In this document: piece after piece, positions 32,371 through 44,199 of the stretch
Layout of the letters: each line of letters starts with the position of its first letter
Position numbering within the stretch: position 1 is the first letter of the stretch
Assembly: GCA_038501625.1 (NCBI GenBank)
Contig: JAZAYU010000006.1
Span: 14,510,638 to 14,574,637 of the forward strand
Direction of reading: 5' to 3'
DNA: 64,000 nucleotides
From: Corbicula japonica
Taxonomy: Eukaryota > Mollusca > Bivalvia > Venerida > Cyrenidae
The notes under the pieces: model-generated
Databases searched by the model: none
What the model saw: only the letters and a program-made list of their open reading frames with translations
Told to the model about the DNA's origin: nothing
Position numbers and translations under genes: made by a program

Positions 32371-33112
32371 AAAAGTATTTAGATATGAAATAAACAATAT
32401 GGTAAGAAGTTGCAAACGGACGGGAGGTTACGAGTTAGATATCATCTGTTTCACGAGCATTGATTTAATGTTAAATGTCGGATTTCGCTAAGAGTAACTT
32501 AAATACGACTGCGGTAGTTTCAGATTTTACATATTATGAATTTTACATGAGCACCGTTTAGATATTTTATGTCCTTTGCGGTTGTTTTGTTTCATGGAAA
32601 TGTAAAATACGTAATCTGTTGGCAAGAGATAAACGGGCTATTTTTTTTTAAATTATACTTGTGAATCAGCTTATGATGGTCAACGATTTCGATCGTGTCA
32701 TGCACACGGTGAACGCGTATAATTCATATCGTTGTGAAAACGGAAACTACCGCTATGGTCATTAAAATAAATTTCTATATAAAACAATCCAGCCGCTACC
32801 GATTAATAAATATCATGAACCTTAGGCAAACTCGCATCTGTCTCCTTGGCAGTAATATGTCACCAAGTAAAGTAAAAGCAATATCATCAATCTATAACAC
32901 TAAAAGTTTTGTAAAAAGTGAGATTTATTCAAGATCACATTGTAATAGTTTAGCTGTTTCTCTCGATATATCAACTTCTTTGACATTAAAAATATCTGAG
33001 CGCGAACAATATTAAAATGTTCACACACTTTCTTAAAATTGAACGCACCTTACGTTTGAAACATGAATAATAAAAAGGGTCTAGACCGAAGTTGATAAAC
33101 AGTTTAAAGATT
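32371..33112. other. 3' flank of copy 1, continued
   Basis: 32390-32510 matches 40500-40630 (gaagttgcaaacggacggg, gatatcatctgtttcacgag). The rest is unassigned, and I do not trust the short open frame at 32734-33015. Confidence 0.5.
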
Positions 33113-33267
33113 TTAAAATTGAGAATGGAGACCAGTCTCAAATCTCAAGCATCTATTTTGCTGTAATGGACGCTTCAAATCTCAAGCATCTTAGTGGCTG
33201 AAATGGAGACACGTCTCCATATCAGTCAATGATGCTTGAGATTTGAGACTGGTCTCTATTCTCATGT
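33113..33267. repeat. CCAAT hairpin, family A (decayed, internally duplicated)
   Basis: caaatctcaagcatct occurs twice (33139, 33175), and the right half has tgatgcttgagatttgagac. The CCAAT boxes are mutated. Confidence 0.7.
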
Positions 33268-33682
33268 TTGTGTCGCCCTTTCGAAGAAAAGGCGATACAC
33301 ACGCTTTGTCCGTCCGTCGGGCGGTCCGTCCGTCCGTCACGAAAACTTGACGTTGGCTCTAACTTTGCCATTTCTCAATGTTTCTTCATGAAACTTTCAA
33401 ATGTTATTACATATGACAAGACGCATGTGAGGATGCCAAATTCTTTAGGTCAAGGTCACATTTGAGGGAGTTATGAACCTTTTTGTACTAGGATTTTGAC
33501 ACGAAAACTTAACGTTTGCTATAATTTTGCCATTTCTCAATATTTCTTAATGAAACTTTCAAATTATATTGCTTATGACAACACGCTCGTTATGATGCCA
33601 AATTCTTTAGGTCAAGGTCACATTGATGGAGTTATGCCCCTTTGACACAAGTGTTCAACTGAACACCTATCTAGTTAATATC
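33267..33682 (+). repeat. Dispersed repeat, family D
   Basis: Head tgtgtcgccctttcgaagaaaagg, then gtccgtccg runs; two ~190-bp units containing acgaaaacttgacg or acgaaaacttaacg and aggtcaaggtcacat; tail gttcaactgaacacctatct. Confidence 0.78.
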
Positions 33683-33936
33683 ATGGGCCAAGCGTGACGT
33701 ATGCACTGCTCATTCGCGGGTTAAGCCGAGAATCCAATGAAAAACAGTCCGGGTCGTGTCGTGCTTACAGAAATTGTGTCTGTAATACTTGTAGATATAC
33801 AATTATGAACTGTGTCTCTACCGCATTATGAAAATTGCTGGAATTAATTTTATATATTGTGTATGCCTTACGTATCATTTTACATTTTGTGCTTTCTTTT
33901 TGTATGTTCATGTGTCCTGTTTTCTTATTGCATAAT

Positions 33937-35370
33937 GGGGTCCTACCGATATACAGAGTTATCTCAATATTCTGTCTTAATTTACCTCCCTTTGTAAATT
34001 GGTTGTTCCGGTCTGAGATTGACAATTAAAACAGACCTGCAGTAATCATCCGTGGTCCTTTCAAATATGTTTTAATAGGGTCTGGTTGGTTAGAGATCAG
34101 CATAATGCATAAAAACGTTTGATTATTATAATTGAATGGAAAAATAGATAGTTTTTTTTATAGTGCAGCGCATAATATTAAATTTTCTCTTCTAACCATT
34201 TTAATACGCCGGAGAGGTTTTTGTTAAACATCGTTGTGTTCGACCCCTTCGGTATCTATTAAAGAGTAAAAAATACGCATTTCTTATGCTTAAAAATTGC
34301 AGATTTGAGGGGAAAAAAGTTGGATAACCTTAAAAAGGGTAGTAAAATTTATAACACATGATATAAAATAAAGTTTGACGTCTACCAATGAAACGCCCGT
34401 TCACTTATATCAATGTTCTTTCATGCCGATGCAACATTTTTTTGTCAGAAATTTAATAGATTTTTTAAATAACTGAACCTTATCCTACAAATTGAATGCA
34501 CTCGATTCGGTTAATAGAGTTTTGCCATGTGCGTATTGACGTATTTTTCAATATACTGCTTTTTTCCCAAAAAGTTCTTTCCTATTCTTATACAATTAAG
34601 AACATATTCAAATATTGTTTCATAATGTTTTCACGCTATCTCTTTGTTTCTGAAAATTTTAAGTTCATTTAGGTTTACAATCAATTTAATAACAATAAAT
34701 AAATATATGTTTGGGTAAAACTTCCCGAGTTTTATTTAATTCAGTTCGGAGCGCTTTAAGTTGCCAATATCATATAATCAATTTCTCGGGTCTCAAACAT
34801 TAATGTGACAGTTAATAAGGATATTTAATCTCTAGTCACTATTTTCTAAAACAACAATTTTACCCCCAAAAGCAACGTTTTGAGCCTCTTACAAATCTAC
34901 AACTGAACTTCAAAAGGCCTTTTTCACACCTCCAGCTGGTAAAACCCAGTCTTGCTAATTAGATTACGTAACATGGTCATAAAACACCAGGCCCTTTTCT
35001 TAATAAGCACTGTTTGAATGACTTAACGATGATTGGCTGAATACTTAAGTGAAAGTTTTAAAAAAAGCTATAATTTCCATGCCAGCCAAACAAATATTTC
35101 ATAAAGGATAAGTGAAGTTACGTAAATAGGTAAAGTTGCATTTAGTTATTAACTTAAAATTAATTTACAAAGATGATGGTTATTCTTTATGTCTATTTTA
35201 CGTTTTGGAGGGGTTAATTCGCCAATGCATTTTAACTTCAAAAGCACTTCGAGACTTTTTATTTACACTTTTAACGCTACGCCTTATTACCGCCTCTAAA
35301 CCGGAACTACCCAATCAGCAAGGGAAACCACTCTCAATGGGAGGTAACTCAGTATATCGGTAGGCCCCCA
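33937..35370. mobile_element. TIR element, 1434 bp, with 11-12 bp target duplication
   Basis: Starts ggggtcctaccgatatacag and ends with the inverse gtatatcggtaggccccc. It is flanked by ttattgcataat at 33925-33936 and 35371-35382. A long target duplication fits Mutator-like transposition. No transposase seen. A shorter relative lies at 8011-9622. Confidence 0.72.
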
Positions 35371-35394
35371 TTATTGCATAATAAATATTTCATG

Positions 35395-36200
35395 AGGTTA
35401 TACTCCAAAAATGATAACTAGTAATTTTCCATTAAAAGTACATTTGTACTTCAGATATCAAATTGAAACTTGAATTGTATATTCACAATCATAATTTACT
35501 TCATTACTAACAGGACAGTTATTTCTTCTACAATATTTTTTTCAATTTCTTACTTCAATAAGTTTTCAATAAAGTTCTTTTTCACTTAGATTTTGTCTCA
35601 CAGTTTTTATGCACATTGCCCATATCGTTGAAACTACTGCAGCTATCAATTTGAAGCTTTTTCGTAAAAATTCGAGCCTCTTTTAAATTTTATTTTCAGA
35701 CCATAAACACAGACAAATTCGTGTTTAGCGAGATCAACATTAAAAATATAGCTTCATCTTTAATTTAAGTGTTGGTTGTTTCTACCGAAAGATAGGGCGT
35801 AAAGGACCGAGGTTTCGTAATTCACATCCAAAATGTTAAAAGATGACGGATTAACACAGACAGACACGCGCAAAATAAGTTTTGAAATGGAAATGAGTTC
35901 AATTTAGTTCTTATGTAAATATATTATCGTTTTTTTTTTCAAGCAACATTTTCAACTTTGTGGGTGGTTTGGAGTTAATTCACCAAGACAACTTGAGCAT
36001 TTGTGTTCATGTGAGAACCTGTTGTGGCAAGTGTGTGCAAAAGAACCTAGTCTAAATTATTGATGCCAGAATAGTTTGCTCTGACCGACCCAGGAGCAGT
36101 AACCTTTTTAATTTAAGTTCTACGGTATGAATCATAAATTCGGTTTAATGCTAGACGATAAACCTTAAATTTTTGTTAAATGGTAGACAACTCCGTTGTC
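35395..36200. repeat. Dispersed repeat, family G, copy 1
   Basis: Matches 46740-47450 in the same orientation: cattactaacaggac, atttcttctacaat, tggtttggagttaattcacc, caacttgagcat and ttgtggcaagtgt. Confidence 0.7.
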
Positions 36201-36715
36201 CTTACTTAGTAGACATTCATCTAGCACAGAGTTAACTTATCTTGACCCTTATATATTCATGCTCTCTCATATAGCAGACACTTCTTGTTAAGGCCTCACT
36301 GAATAAACATGTAACGAACTCAGTGTTACTTGATCAATATACCCACATACCCGCGCACACCATAACAATTTCTATGATATCTAAGATATCTTTGATTGCA
36401 TAATATGTCGGTGTTCACCATGGTGCTTCATTACCATTCCATGAACATCGCAAAATGCATTGTTTACATATATGAATATTGATGAGAGACTTGAGTTAGG
36501 CGACTAACGAATCATGCCACCACCATTTTCACATTTTAACGACTGGCGACATTCAAACAAACTTATGTAAAAATATATGTTACAAACAGTTAGTGTTTAT
36601 AAACGAAAAGTATTTATATAAATAAAAATATGCATACTTAAATAGTCTCCTATAACGCAAAATCAACAAACGGTGCAATACTGTGCAATTGATTTGGTGA
36701 CTAAAACGCTAAATT
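36201..36715. other. Unassigned spacer
   Basis: AT-rich, no gene or clear repeat unit recognised. Confidence 0.5.
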
Positions 36716-36719
36716 CAGG

Positions 36720-36862
36720 CCCCAAGGTTATAAAACTGAGATTGGAAACCAGTCTCAAATCTCAAGCATCTGATTGGCTGAAATGGCGACCAGTCGCCAT
36801 TTCAGCCAATCAGATGCTTGAGATTTGAGACTGGTTTCCATGCTCAGTTTTATAACCTCCAG
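36720..36862. repeat. CCAAT hairpin, family A (near perfect)
   Basis: caaggttataaaactgag... attggctgaaatggcgacc and ggtcgccatttcagccaatc ...ctcagttttataacct. It lies about 500 bp upstream of the TATA box of copy 2. Confidence 0.82.
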
Positions 36863-37355
36863 TCCAGGTAACGTAAATGGATCGGATTTCAAAAAGAGCA
36901 AATTCATTTCAGATTAAGGTAGAACACCATATCCGGAAAAAGATCGATTTTTGATAAAGTTTTGTTGTCTGACTCGAAAAGACTACCCAATTATTGCAAA
37001 ATGGAATAACTGTTCAGATATCGTCAAATGGCGGTTATAAAAAAACTAATTAACATACCTAACCGATTAAATAATCTGACTATTGACAAGGAAGGTTACA
37101 TATTTTGATAGAATCACGTGGGCCGGTTATTTGCCAGACCTTGTTGTGATTAAATGCAATTTTGCCAGTTTTTATCCCTGTATAAAACAAATGGTATTAC
37201 AACAAATAATGACTATGCAAAACATAACTTACATGTTTTTGTTGAAGGTACTTAAAATGATCCTAATAATTCCGTTGACGCTGTGTTATTTCCGAATTGT
37301 TTATATCGCAGCCATGCAATGAGATTGCTATATCCGGCTGATGATACAATCGGTT

Positions 37356-37363
37356 TATATAAA
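37356..37363 (+). promoter_or_regulatory. TATA box, candidate promoter of the 37836 gene
   Basis: TATATAAA. The ATG is 470 bases downstream. A donor-like aaaagtgagt near 37457 and an acceptor-like ctacttttacag ending at 37722 would make a 5' UTR intron (inference). Confidence 0.45.
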
Positions 37364-37835
37364 GTGAGGACGATTACATGTCACACTAACTCACTAGACA
37401 ATAACTTTATGTTAAATTGAAACATGGAAACATGGAATTTCGTTGTTTACAACAATAAAAGTGAGTATAAATATTTTTAATCTGAAACTAGTGTAATTAA
37501 AACATCAGACATCCAAATGCAACTTTGAATAGCGATCCGGTCCCTATCGCACTTTCCGTTATATATATTTATAGCTGCCGTTGGATGTGGTATTTAGATA
37601 CCTTAAACTTCATTTTACTGCATTATTTTAAGGTGGTCCGTTCATATTTGCAGTCGGGGTTCGTTTGACCGATTTACTAACTTGACAAATCACAATAAAG
37701 CCTCCTGTCTACTTTTACAGACAAGAGATTCTTCATTGCGAGCCAACCAGAAGACTGAACCCGGCAAAGGCTACCCGGCAATACATTTATCGAACCAGTG
37801 ATTGAACCAATACTCGTACATATGTCCAACCAGAG

Positions 37836-39770
37836 ATGAAAGCATTTATTTACTTTACTGCTCTGATTGTGTTATTAGCAGGAGTAACATATCGCTGGTT
37901 CTGTAGCGATGATGTAGATATTGTGTTAGAAGCAGAGAGCATGACCGGAAGTGTCAAGAAGCTGACGGAAGGGGAACGAGCATCTGGAGTATTAGATCAG
38001 CGCGTGTACAGTAGTTATGCGGATATTTCAATAGAAGCGGAGAGCATGACGAAAAATTTAAATCAAATTACGGCAAGGCAACATGCATCTGGATACCAAA
38101 CTGTGCACTTGTACAAGGGAGACACTATTTCGACAGAAATTTGTTTGAATTCATACACCGAGTTAACTGTAAAAGATTTCCGATACTCGAATTATGGTGG
38201 ATCGGACAGGATTCGTGTGAGTTTCGATATGGCTGTAATAACTGAATCCGACACCGTACCGGGACTTGACAACGGTCAAGGTTGGGAGATGTTTCGAACC
38301 AGTCTTGTTAAATACTCGACAGTAGACAGCGGACGTCATATTCTAACGGTTACTGTCATAGATGCAGACCAGCATGGAGTCGAAGTGGATACTATTACTA
38401 TTCGAGTGAATAACGCTCAGTCTCTGGCGTCAGTAAGTTGCCAAGTGTTTTGTTTTGACGAGATTGGCATTCCATATTCCCCTCCGACGCCTTTACCGGT
38501 AACCCGCGCCAGAGCAGTGCAAATGAGCACGAAGACAAGCTGCGCAGAAGAAGATAACGTCAACATTCCGGTGTTTCATGACAGTTTAAAATCGTATGTT
38601 GTAACTGCAAGTCTAGCGAAATATCAGTCATTTGAGAACACACGAGGACCAGACTGGACGAATTGCAAAATGGTTTCTGACTTTTGGAAATACACGGATG
38701 TAAGCATTTCTCACATAACACATATGTCGACTCAAACTTCGCAACTGACGATAACCCCTGAATCAACTGTCTTTCCTGGGTCACGTATTGCCCTGATTGA
38801 AGTTGATTTTGAACTGGAAGGGCCTAGCACTGGGTCTATGGATTCAGAAGTTGGAACAAACATTAACTTAAATTTTCTTAAGTTTGATGGTACACTGAAG
38901 TTCCACTTTCAGTATTACGACAGATACAACACGTGGTCGGAAGGGCAACGTGAGGTCGCAAAAAATGGTACCAGTAATGTAATGTTTGAAACGCCGGATT
39001 TTTCATTTAGGGAAGGTACCGGAAACAAATTAAGAATAGAAGTTTCATCGGGTCAAAGCAACACTGTTGCATACTCTATCGGAGAATTCTTCATGAACAA
39101 AAGACAGCTGAAACCGGACAAGACTACGGCTCTGTATCAAGACAGCCTCACAGTGGTTGAAAGCGTATCTACTGACATGTGGTGGCGAGTGAATGAGACA
39201 ATGACTGTAACAGTTTTAAACGGAACGACTGTCAATGATGCAGCCTACATGAGAATCTACAGAAGAGTTCATTGGACTGAGGACGAGGTCTCTCAAGTAT
39301 TTGTAATGTACCAAGATGGAAATGTTCGACTGTTGCCCATTACGCCTCATGGTTTAGATTGGATACCGTTTGGTTCCTCATTTCTGATTGGTCAGAGCAA
39401 TTATACGTCACTGAGACCGTACGCAACTGTAAAGCGCATGCTTATTGACCCACATCTGCTCACCATTAAACTTTTCTATGCAGACGGTGGTTTTGCTTCG
39501 GTTCGGTTGGTTACCACATTAACAGAAACACAACTGCACGTATCCGACCTCATTTTTACCAACAGTGCAGCATTATACCCGTTCTTTACGCTACGTTCAA
39601 TGTACGTCAGTGACGGAAACAGTGACGTGGACCAGTTCAGTGTTGAGAGCCAAGTGAGGGGAATCCTAGATCCCTGGGGGACGCAACATGGCAACTTCTT
39701 TGCTTTTTACCGGAAATGTATTTCAATGCATAATACACAGAGCCCTGACATTACTTTAAGAATAAATTAG
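37836..39770 (+). CDS. Secreted protein with CBM6/35-like module, copy 2 (644 aa, chimeric N-terminus)
   Basis: Paralogue of the 28803 gene; I count about 52 differences in 585 aligned residues (about 91% identity). Intronless coding region. The start is different: its own signal peptide (MKAFIYFTALIVLLAGV), then DVDIVLEAESMTGSVKKLTE and ERASG, and then, from QRVYSSYADISIEAESM, the sequence matches copy 1. The first strand of the carbohydrate-binding module is therefore present twice, from two different lineages. Downstream, GWEMFRTS, GRHILTVTVIDADQHGVEVD, WWRVNETMTVTVLNGTT and DWIPFGSSFLIGQSNYT are conserved. It stops 12 residues earlier than copy 1, because a stop replaces a sense codon just after LRIN. 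Both copies are open with largely conservative changes, which suggests selection on protein function. Function unknown. Confidence 0.8.
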   Translation: MKAFIYFTALIVLLAGVTYRWFCSDDVDIVLEAESMTGSVKKLTEGERASGVLDQRVYSSYADISIEAESMTKNLNQITARQHASGYQTVHLYKGDTISTEICLNSYTELTVKDFRYSNYGGSDRIRVSFDMAVITESDTVPGLDNGQGWEMFRTSLVKYSTVDSGRHILTVTVIDADQHGVEVDTITIRVNNAQSLASVSCQVFCFDEIGIPYSPPTPLPVTRARAVQMSTKTSCAEEDNVNIPVFHDSLKSYVVTASLAKYQSFENTRGPDWTNCKMVSDFWKYTDVSISHITHMSTQTSQLTITPESTVFPGSRIALIEVDFELEGPSTGSMDSEVGTNINLNFLKFDGTLKFHFQYYDRYNTWSEGQREVAKNGTSNVMFETPDFSFREGTGNKLRIEVSSGQSNTVAYSIGEFFMNKRQLKPDKTTALYQDSLTVVESVSTDMWWRVNETMTVTVLNGTTVNDAAYMRIYRRVHWTEDEVSQVFVMYQDGNVRLLPITPHGLDWIPFGSSFLIGQSNYTSLRPYATVKRMLIDPHLLTIKLFYADGGFASVRLVTTLTETQLHVSDLIFTNSAALYPFFTLRSMYVSDGNSDVDQFSVESQVRGILDPWGTQHGNFFAFYRKCISMHNTQSPDITLRIN

Positions 39771-39814
39771 CATCAACCATCTCTCTTTGCTTTTAGGCTG
39801 AAATTTTTTAATTT

Positions 39815-40055
39815 AATGGACAGAACGCTGTTCATAGTTAATCACGCCTTCAGATTGCTTTACTTTAAGCCACGCCTTTTGTTATTGCTTCAGTTCTACA
39901 TTAACCATTCAAATCTCTGAAAACGAAATTTTCAGTATTTAGGAGAATCAACCCACATCGACAAAAAATTGATTGACAACCTTACTAGGAATTAGAACAC
40001 AGCGTCTTTTCATTGGAGCGGCAGTTCTTACAGGAGTCGCATGACTTAAAGCGTG
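39815..40055. repeat. Dispersed repeat, family H
   Basis: Matches 21480-21840 (tgctttactttaagccacg, ggagaatcaacccacat, attggagcggcag). It begins about 45 bases after the stop of copy 2. Confidence 0.7.
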
Positions 40056-40059
40056 ATCG

Positions 40060-40640
40060 GCGTTTTCTTGACGATGATGATGCTCGTATATGTTGACGTG
40101 GTTAGGCAAAATTCAAAAATGCGCTCACCCCCACCCAGGGGCGTTCTACTAAAATATCCTGACGAAAGCTAATTTTTCTTTTTTAGCACCCGATCAACTG
40201 CAGAAGGGCTGATTATCAAGAACGCTGTAGAATGTCATACCAGCAGCTTTTCTTTTAATAAACAAGTAGAAACATGACATTGCTTTTGATTTTCTAATTT
40301 ACGAATTCAATATCCATAAAGCATGGGTTTTGACTTTCCTATTTAACTACTGTTGTTGTATGTTTGGAATTGACTCTGTGTAATAATAGTTAACTTTTAA
40401 TTTGTGCTGCCGATATCTAGATAATTTGAAGGAAAATGCAAGCACTGTTATCATTAATTCTTTGACATTGTTACTAGCAATTTGAAACAATGAAACAAAC
40501 AATATGTAAGAAGTTGCAAACGGACGGGAGGTTAAGAGTTAGATATCATCTGTTTCACGAGCATTGACTAAATGTTCAATGTCAGATTTTGCTAAGAGTA
40601 ATTTAATTACGATTGCGCTAGTTTCCGATTTCCTATCATT
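40060..40640. repeat. 3' flank of copy 2, segmental duplication of the copy 1 flank
   Basis: Matches 31440-31866 plus 32370-32520. The 502-bp TIR element is missing here, so this is the empty site. Confidence 0.7.
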
Positions 40641-40965
40641 TTAAACGTAGCATTTATGTCATTCAGGATTTTTGAAAATTCAACAAATAATAGACAGATA
40701 TCAATAGCGGTTCATATTGTTGCTTTACTTAAAAAACCTTTGGTATAATTTGAAGAAAAATAGAAAAAAAATCAAAGAGAAACGGTCAGCTGGTGGCTGC
40801 TGTTCAATGTGCACGATATATTTCAAATGTTTCCACTAAAAATTGGTACGATCACTTCAAATCGGTTTTCCAAGATAATTACAATGGATCTCTACAAAGT
40901 GAAACCTCTGATAATATGGATGAAGAATTTGACAATCTAAATGATGTTGAACAGTCAGTGATTAT

Positions 40966-41184
40966 GTATAAATGTTTAAGATGTTTGGGTCATGAATCTT
41001 TTGTTATAATTGCTTTTGTTATAATTTTTCATTTAAATATGTCTGTTTTCAGCATTTTCATATTGTTCTTGAAATTTTATTGTAACTTTATTTTTTTTCT
41101 TTCTTTCAATTATATTATAAGAATGTATGTATGTATGAATGTAAATTTTGCTATGCCAAATATGTTATCTTCTCAAAATAAAGA

Positions 41185-41233
<49 letters not shown>

Positions 41234-41235
41234 TA
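40966..41235 (+). mobile_element. Insertion in the LINE: 3' tail of another retroelement ending in (ATT)n
   Basis: It splits the LINE frame between LNDVEQS and the block that resumes with IVACIKELKLKKS. It is T-rich, has an AATAAA-like end (aaaataaagaattt) and finishes in about 16 ATT repeats, the usual look of a LINE or SINE 3' end. Confidence 0.65.
41186..41235 (+). repeat. (ATT)n microsatellite
   Basis: Uninterrupted ATT units. Likely the tail of the insertion above. Confidence 0.9.
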
Positions 41236-42625
41236 ATTTCGGATAGTGAAATCGTTGCTTGTATTAAAGAATTGAAACTAAAGAAATCAGTTGCAAGTGA
41301 TTTATTACCGGAACATATTATATATGCTACGGAACCTCTATTACCTTACATAAGGAAATTATTCAATAGAATTTTTGTTTCTGGAACATTCCCTGATCGG
41401 TGGTCACTATCAGTTCTTATTCCTATTCACAAGAAAGGTTCCTTTAATATCCCTGACAATTTTAGTGGTATTGCATTACTAAATACTTTGAGTAAAATCT
41501 ACGTTAATGTTTTAAATAAACGGATTACGTTCTTTGCGAATGCGTACGACAGAATTACGGAAGCACAGGCAGGCTTTCGCAAAGGCTATTCTACGGATTT
41601 ATTTTATACTCTATGGCAAACAAACAATTGTCTAAAAGGGGGAGAAAACTCTACGTAGCGTTTGTTGACTTAAAGAAAGCGTTTGATAGTGTTAATAGGT
41701 CAAAGTTGTACAATATTCTTTACCAACACGGAATAAAGGGCCGCCTTCTTAACTCTATTAAAGGTATATACCGCTCCGTGAAAGCATGTGTACGTTACCA
41801 TGCTGATTTTAGCGATACATTCGATTGTCCTGTTGGTTTACGTCAAGGTTGTAACTTAAGACCAATTTTATTTTCTCTATTTATAAATGAATTACACGAT
41901 TTTTATGAAAAATAGTGGTTTGAGTGGTATACAGCTTACTCCAGATTTTCTCAAATACTTATGTTATTATTTGCGGATGATGTAGCATTGACAGCTGACA
42001 CGGTTATCGGTCTACAAAGGCAATTAAATACTTTACATGATTATTGTACCGACTGTTAATATTGAAAAAACTAAAATTGTAGTATTTAGAAATGGTGGTC
42101 CGTTGTCCAGGAATGAAAAATTGTTTTACATCAATCAAGAATTAGAAACTGTTAATGGCTTTTGTTATGTAGGTATGTTTTTAGTAGCCAACTATCCTTG
42201 TATAAATTGGCAGAAAATATGGCAGAAAAGGCAAAGCGTATTTTGGTAACATTGTTATCCTCTCTCCACCATCTACACCCTTTGCCGAGGAATGTATTTT
42301 TTTTAAATTATTTGATGCAAAAATAGCTCCAATTTTACTATATGGCTCTGAGATTTGGGGGATTTATTATATGTATTCAATAGAAAAAGTACATTTATAT
42401 GCATGTAAAAGATATATGTCAGCACCGCTGCAAGCTTGTAATGCCGCAGTGCTGGGAGATTGTGCTCGTTTCCATTTACATATTATTTTGTCGATGCCCT
42501 CTAATAGATATGTGAAAAAGTGCTATGCTATGTTATTACATTACGATAGTTTAGGCTATTCGAATTGGGTTACATCCGTGAAAAGAAATTTATATAGAAA
42601 CGGGTTTGGTTACATTTAGGAAAAG

Positions 42626-44197
42626 GTGAAATATGCATATCAGGAATCGCCACATTCAGAAAAAACAGCCTCCCAACACAGTCAAGAAGAAGAGAAGAGT
42701 TGGAGAGAGCATGGTTAATAAAATGATCAGTTTCAAAAGAGACACCACTAACAATTAACAAAAATGAGAACCCGAGGGGTTACCACATTGGAACGGTCAG
42801 TGGCAAATCAAATTGCCACTGGGGGTTTAAACCAGGTTCTAGGGTGCACCAACCTCACACTTGCCCCAACAGGTTCTCATATCACAAAACAAATACAAGT
42901 TGTCTTGGTGAAACAACTCCAACCCACTTATTGGCTCAACAATGTTGCATGCAAAAGCACACAAACATATAAAACATAAGAATTTAATAGCATTGCAAAG
43001 CCAAAGGGTGGGTACTCAATGATCTTACCGAGACCAGAGCTCCTGGAGTAAAATCAGCAAGAACACGATGACAGGGATAAAAGAAACAAATCGAGCTTCT
43101 AGGTTCTTTTAAGAAAAGATTTCCCCATAAACCTTCATAAACTCTTAAACCCCTGCCACCGTCGTGCAACCAAAGAGGTAAGCATAATGATCAACTGTAG
43201 AAGGGTTAATCACCAGACATGCAGAGCGCTGTAAAATATCATGTTGGTAACCTTTCTTTTTAAATTTACAGATGGTTTTTACGAATAATTGGGAGAAATT
43301 AACATTGCCCTTTATCTTCTTAAGTTTATAAATTAAATCTCCATAAAAAACTGGCTGTGAAATACCTTGTTGCAATAGTGATTTTAAACTGCACCTGTAT
43401 TTATGAATTAGATCTGGGTATCGACGATAAAACTTGCAAAATGTTTTCCTTAATTTGTGATACCGATAACCTTGTTTTAAAAGTTTTTCTGTAATGCAAA
43501 GATTACGTTCATTGAAATCATTAATATCGTTGCAAGCTCTTGAAAAGCGAACAAGCTGTGAAATATAAACCCCGTAAGATGTTGCACGGGGAACATCGCC
43601 GTCTAAAAACGGAAAATTTACTATATTAAAATTAAAATCATCTCTTTTATCATATATTTTAGTAGTGACATAACCATTTTCAATTGACAGATTTAGATCG
43701 AGAAAGTTTGCTTGCTGTTCTGAAGTGTTCGCTTTATTAAGTTGTAGTTCTTTATGGCAGATCTTATTAACCAGTAATGGAAAATGGTTATTATCTATAT
43801 TTAATAAATCATCAAGGTACCTCGATGTGTTGTTAAAAGCTGTAATAATATCATCTTGATGTTCAGTAGAAAGAGATAACATAAAGTCTCTTTCATAACA
43901 GTATAAAAACAGATCAGCAACAAGGGGTACACAATTAGTACCCATTGGGATGCCTATAACTTGTTTATAAATAGAGGTACCGAATCTAACATAAATATTA
44001 TCCAGTAAGAAAGTTAGCGACTCTATTAGGTCTTGACAAGTCCATAAAGTATAATTATCATAAGAACCATCTGTAAAAAATGCCCTATGTTCATTACAAG
44101 CGATGAAGGTTTTATTTTCTCTAGCAAACGTTTTTTCAATGAGACTGGTTAGTTTGTCTCTTATTAAATTAGGAAGCACAATCAGTTGGAACTTCGG
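42626..44197 (-). mobile_element. Penelope-like element (5'-truncated) inserted in the LINE
   Basis: The plus-strand LINE breaks after GFGYI at 42619 and resumes near 44200. Between them lie a minus-strand reverse transcriptase and a noncoding tail (42626-42985) found again at 13655-14410 and, in part, at 48630-48710. Exact borders are not resolved. Confidence 0.7.
43145..44195 (-). CDS. Reverse transcriptase, Penelope-like type, N-terminally truncated
   Basis: One open frame of about 350 codons of element sequence (nominal ATG at 44290, but the first ~30 residues read LINE sequence on its other strand). RT motifs: GIPMGTNCVPLVADLF (113-128 of the nominal frame) and SRYLDDLL (157-163, the catalytic YxDD box), followed by ELQLNKANTSEQQANFLDLN, VYISQLVRFSRACNDIN-like and GYRYHKLRKTFCKFYRRYPD thumb-like blocks. 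No GIY-YIG endonuclease in the frame. The long open frame suggests recent insertion. A gene of the same family enters at the right edge (63150). Family placement is by motif pattern only. Confidence 0.7.
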
Positions 44198-44199
44198 TA

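Larger units (their letters stand above)
40790..42619 (+). pseudogene. LINE (non-LTR) reverse transcriptase, 5'-truncated and broken
   Basis: Frames with NWYDHFKSVFQDNYNG (linker), then SVLIPIHKKGSFNIPDNFSG, ITEAQAGFRKGYSTDLFYTL, AFVDLKKAFDSVNRSKLYNI, GLRQGCNLRPILFSLFINEL, and FADD at 41970-41981: the RT blocks of a LINE ORF2 in order. It is broken by frameshifts (near 41610 and 41920), by an insertion at 40966-41235 and by stops. The endonuclease domain is absent. The last block (VKRNLYRNGFGYI) continues at 44200, across the Penelope-like insertion. Clade not assigned. Confidence 0.85.

Noticed and set aside
38560..39694. Antisense frames within the 37836 gene (also 28919-29128 and 30332-30550 in copy 1)
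   Set aside because: Conserved only because the sense proteins are conserved.
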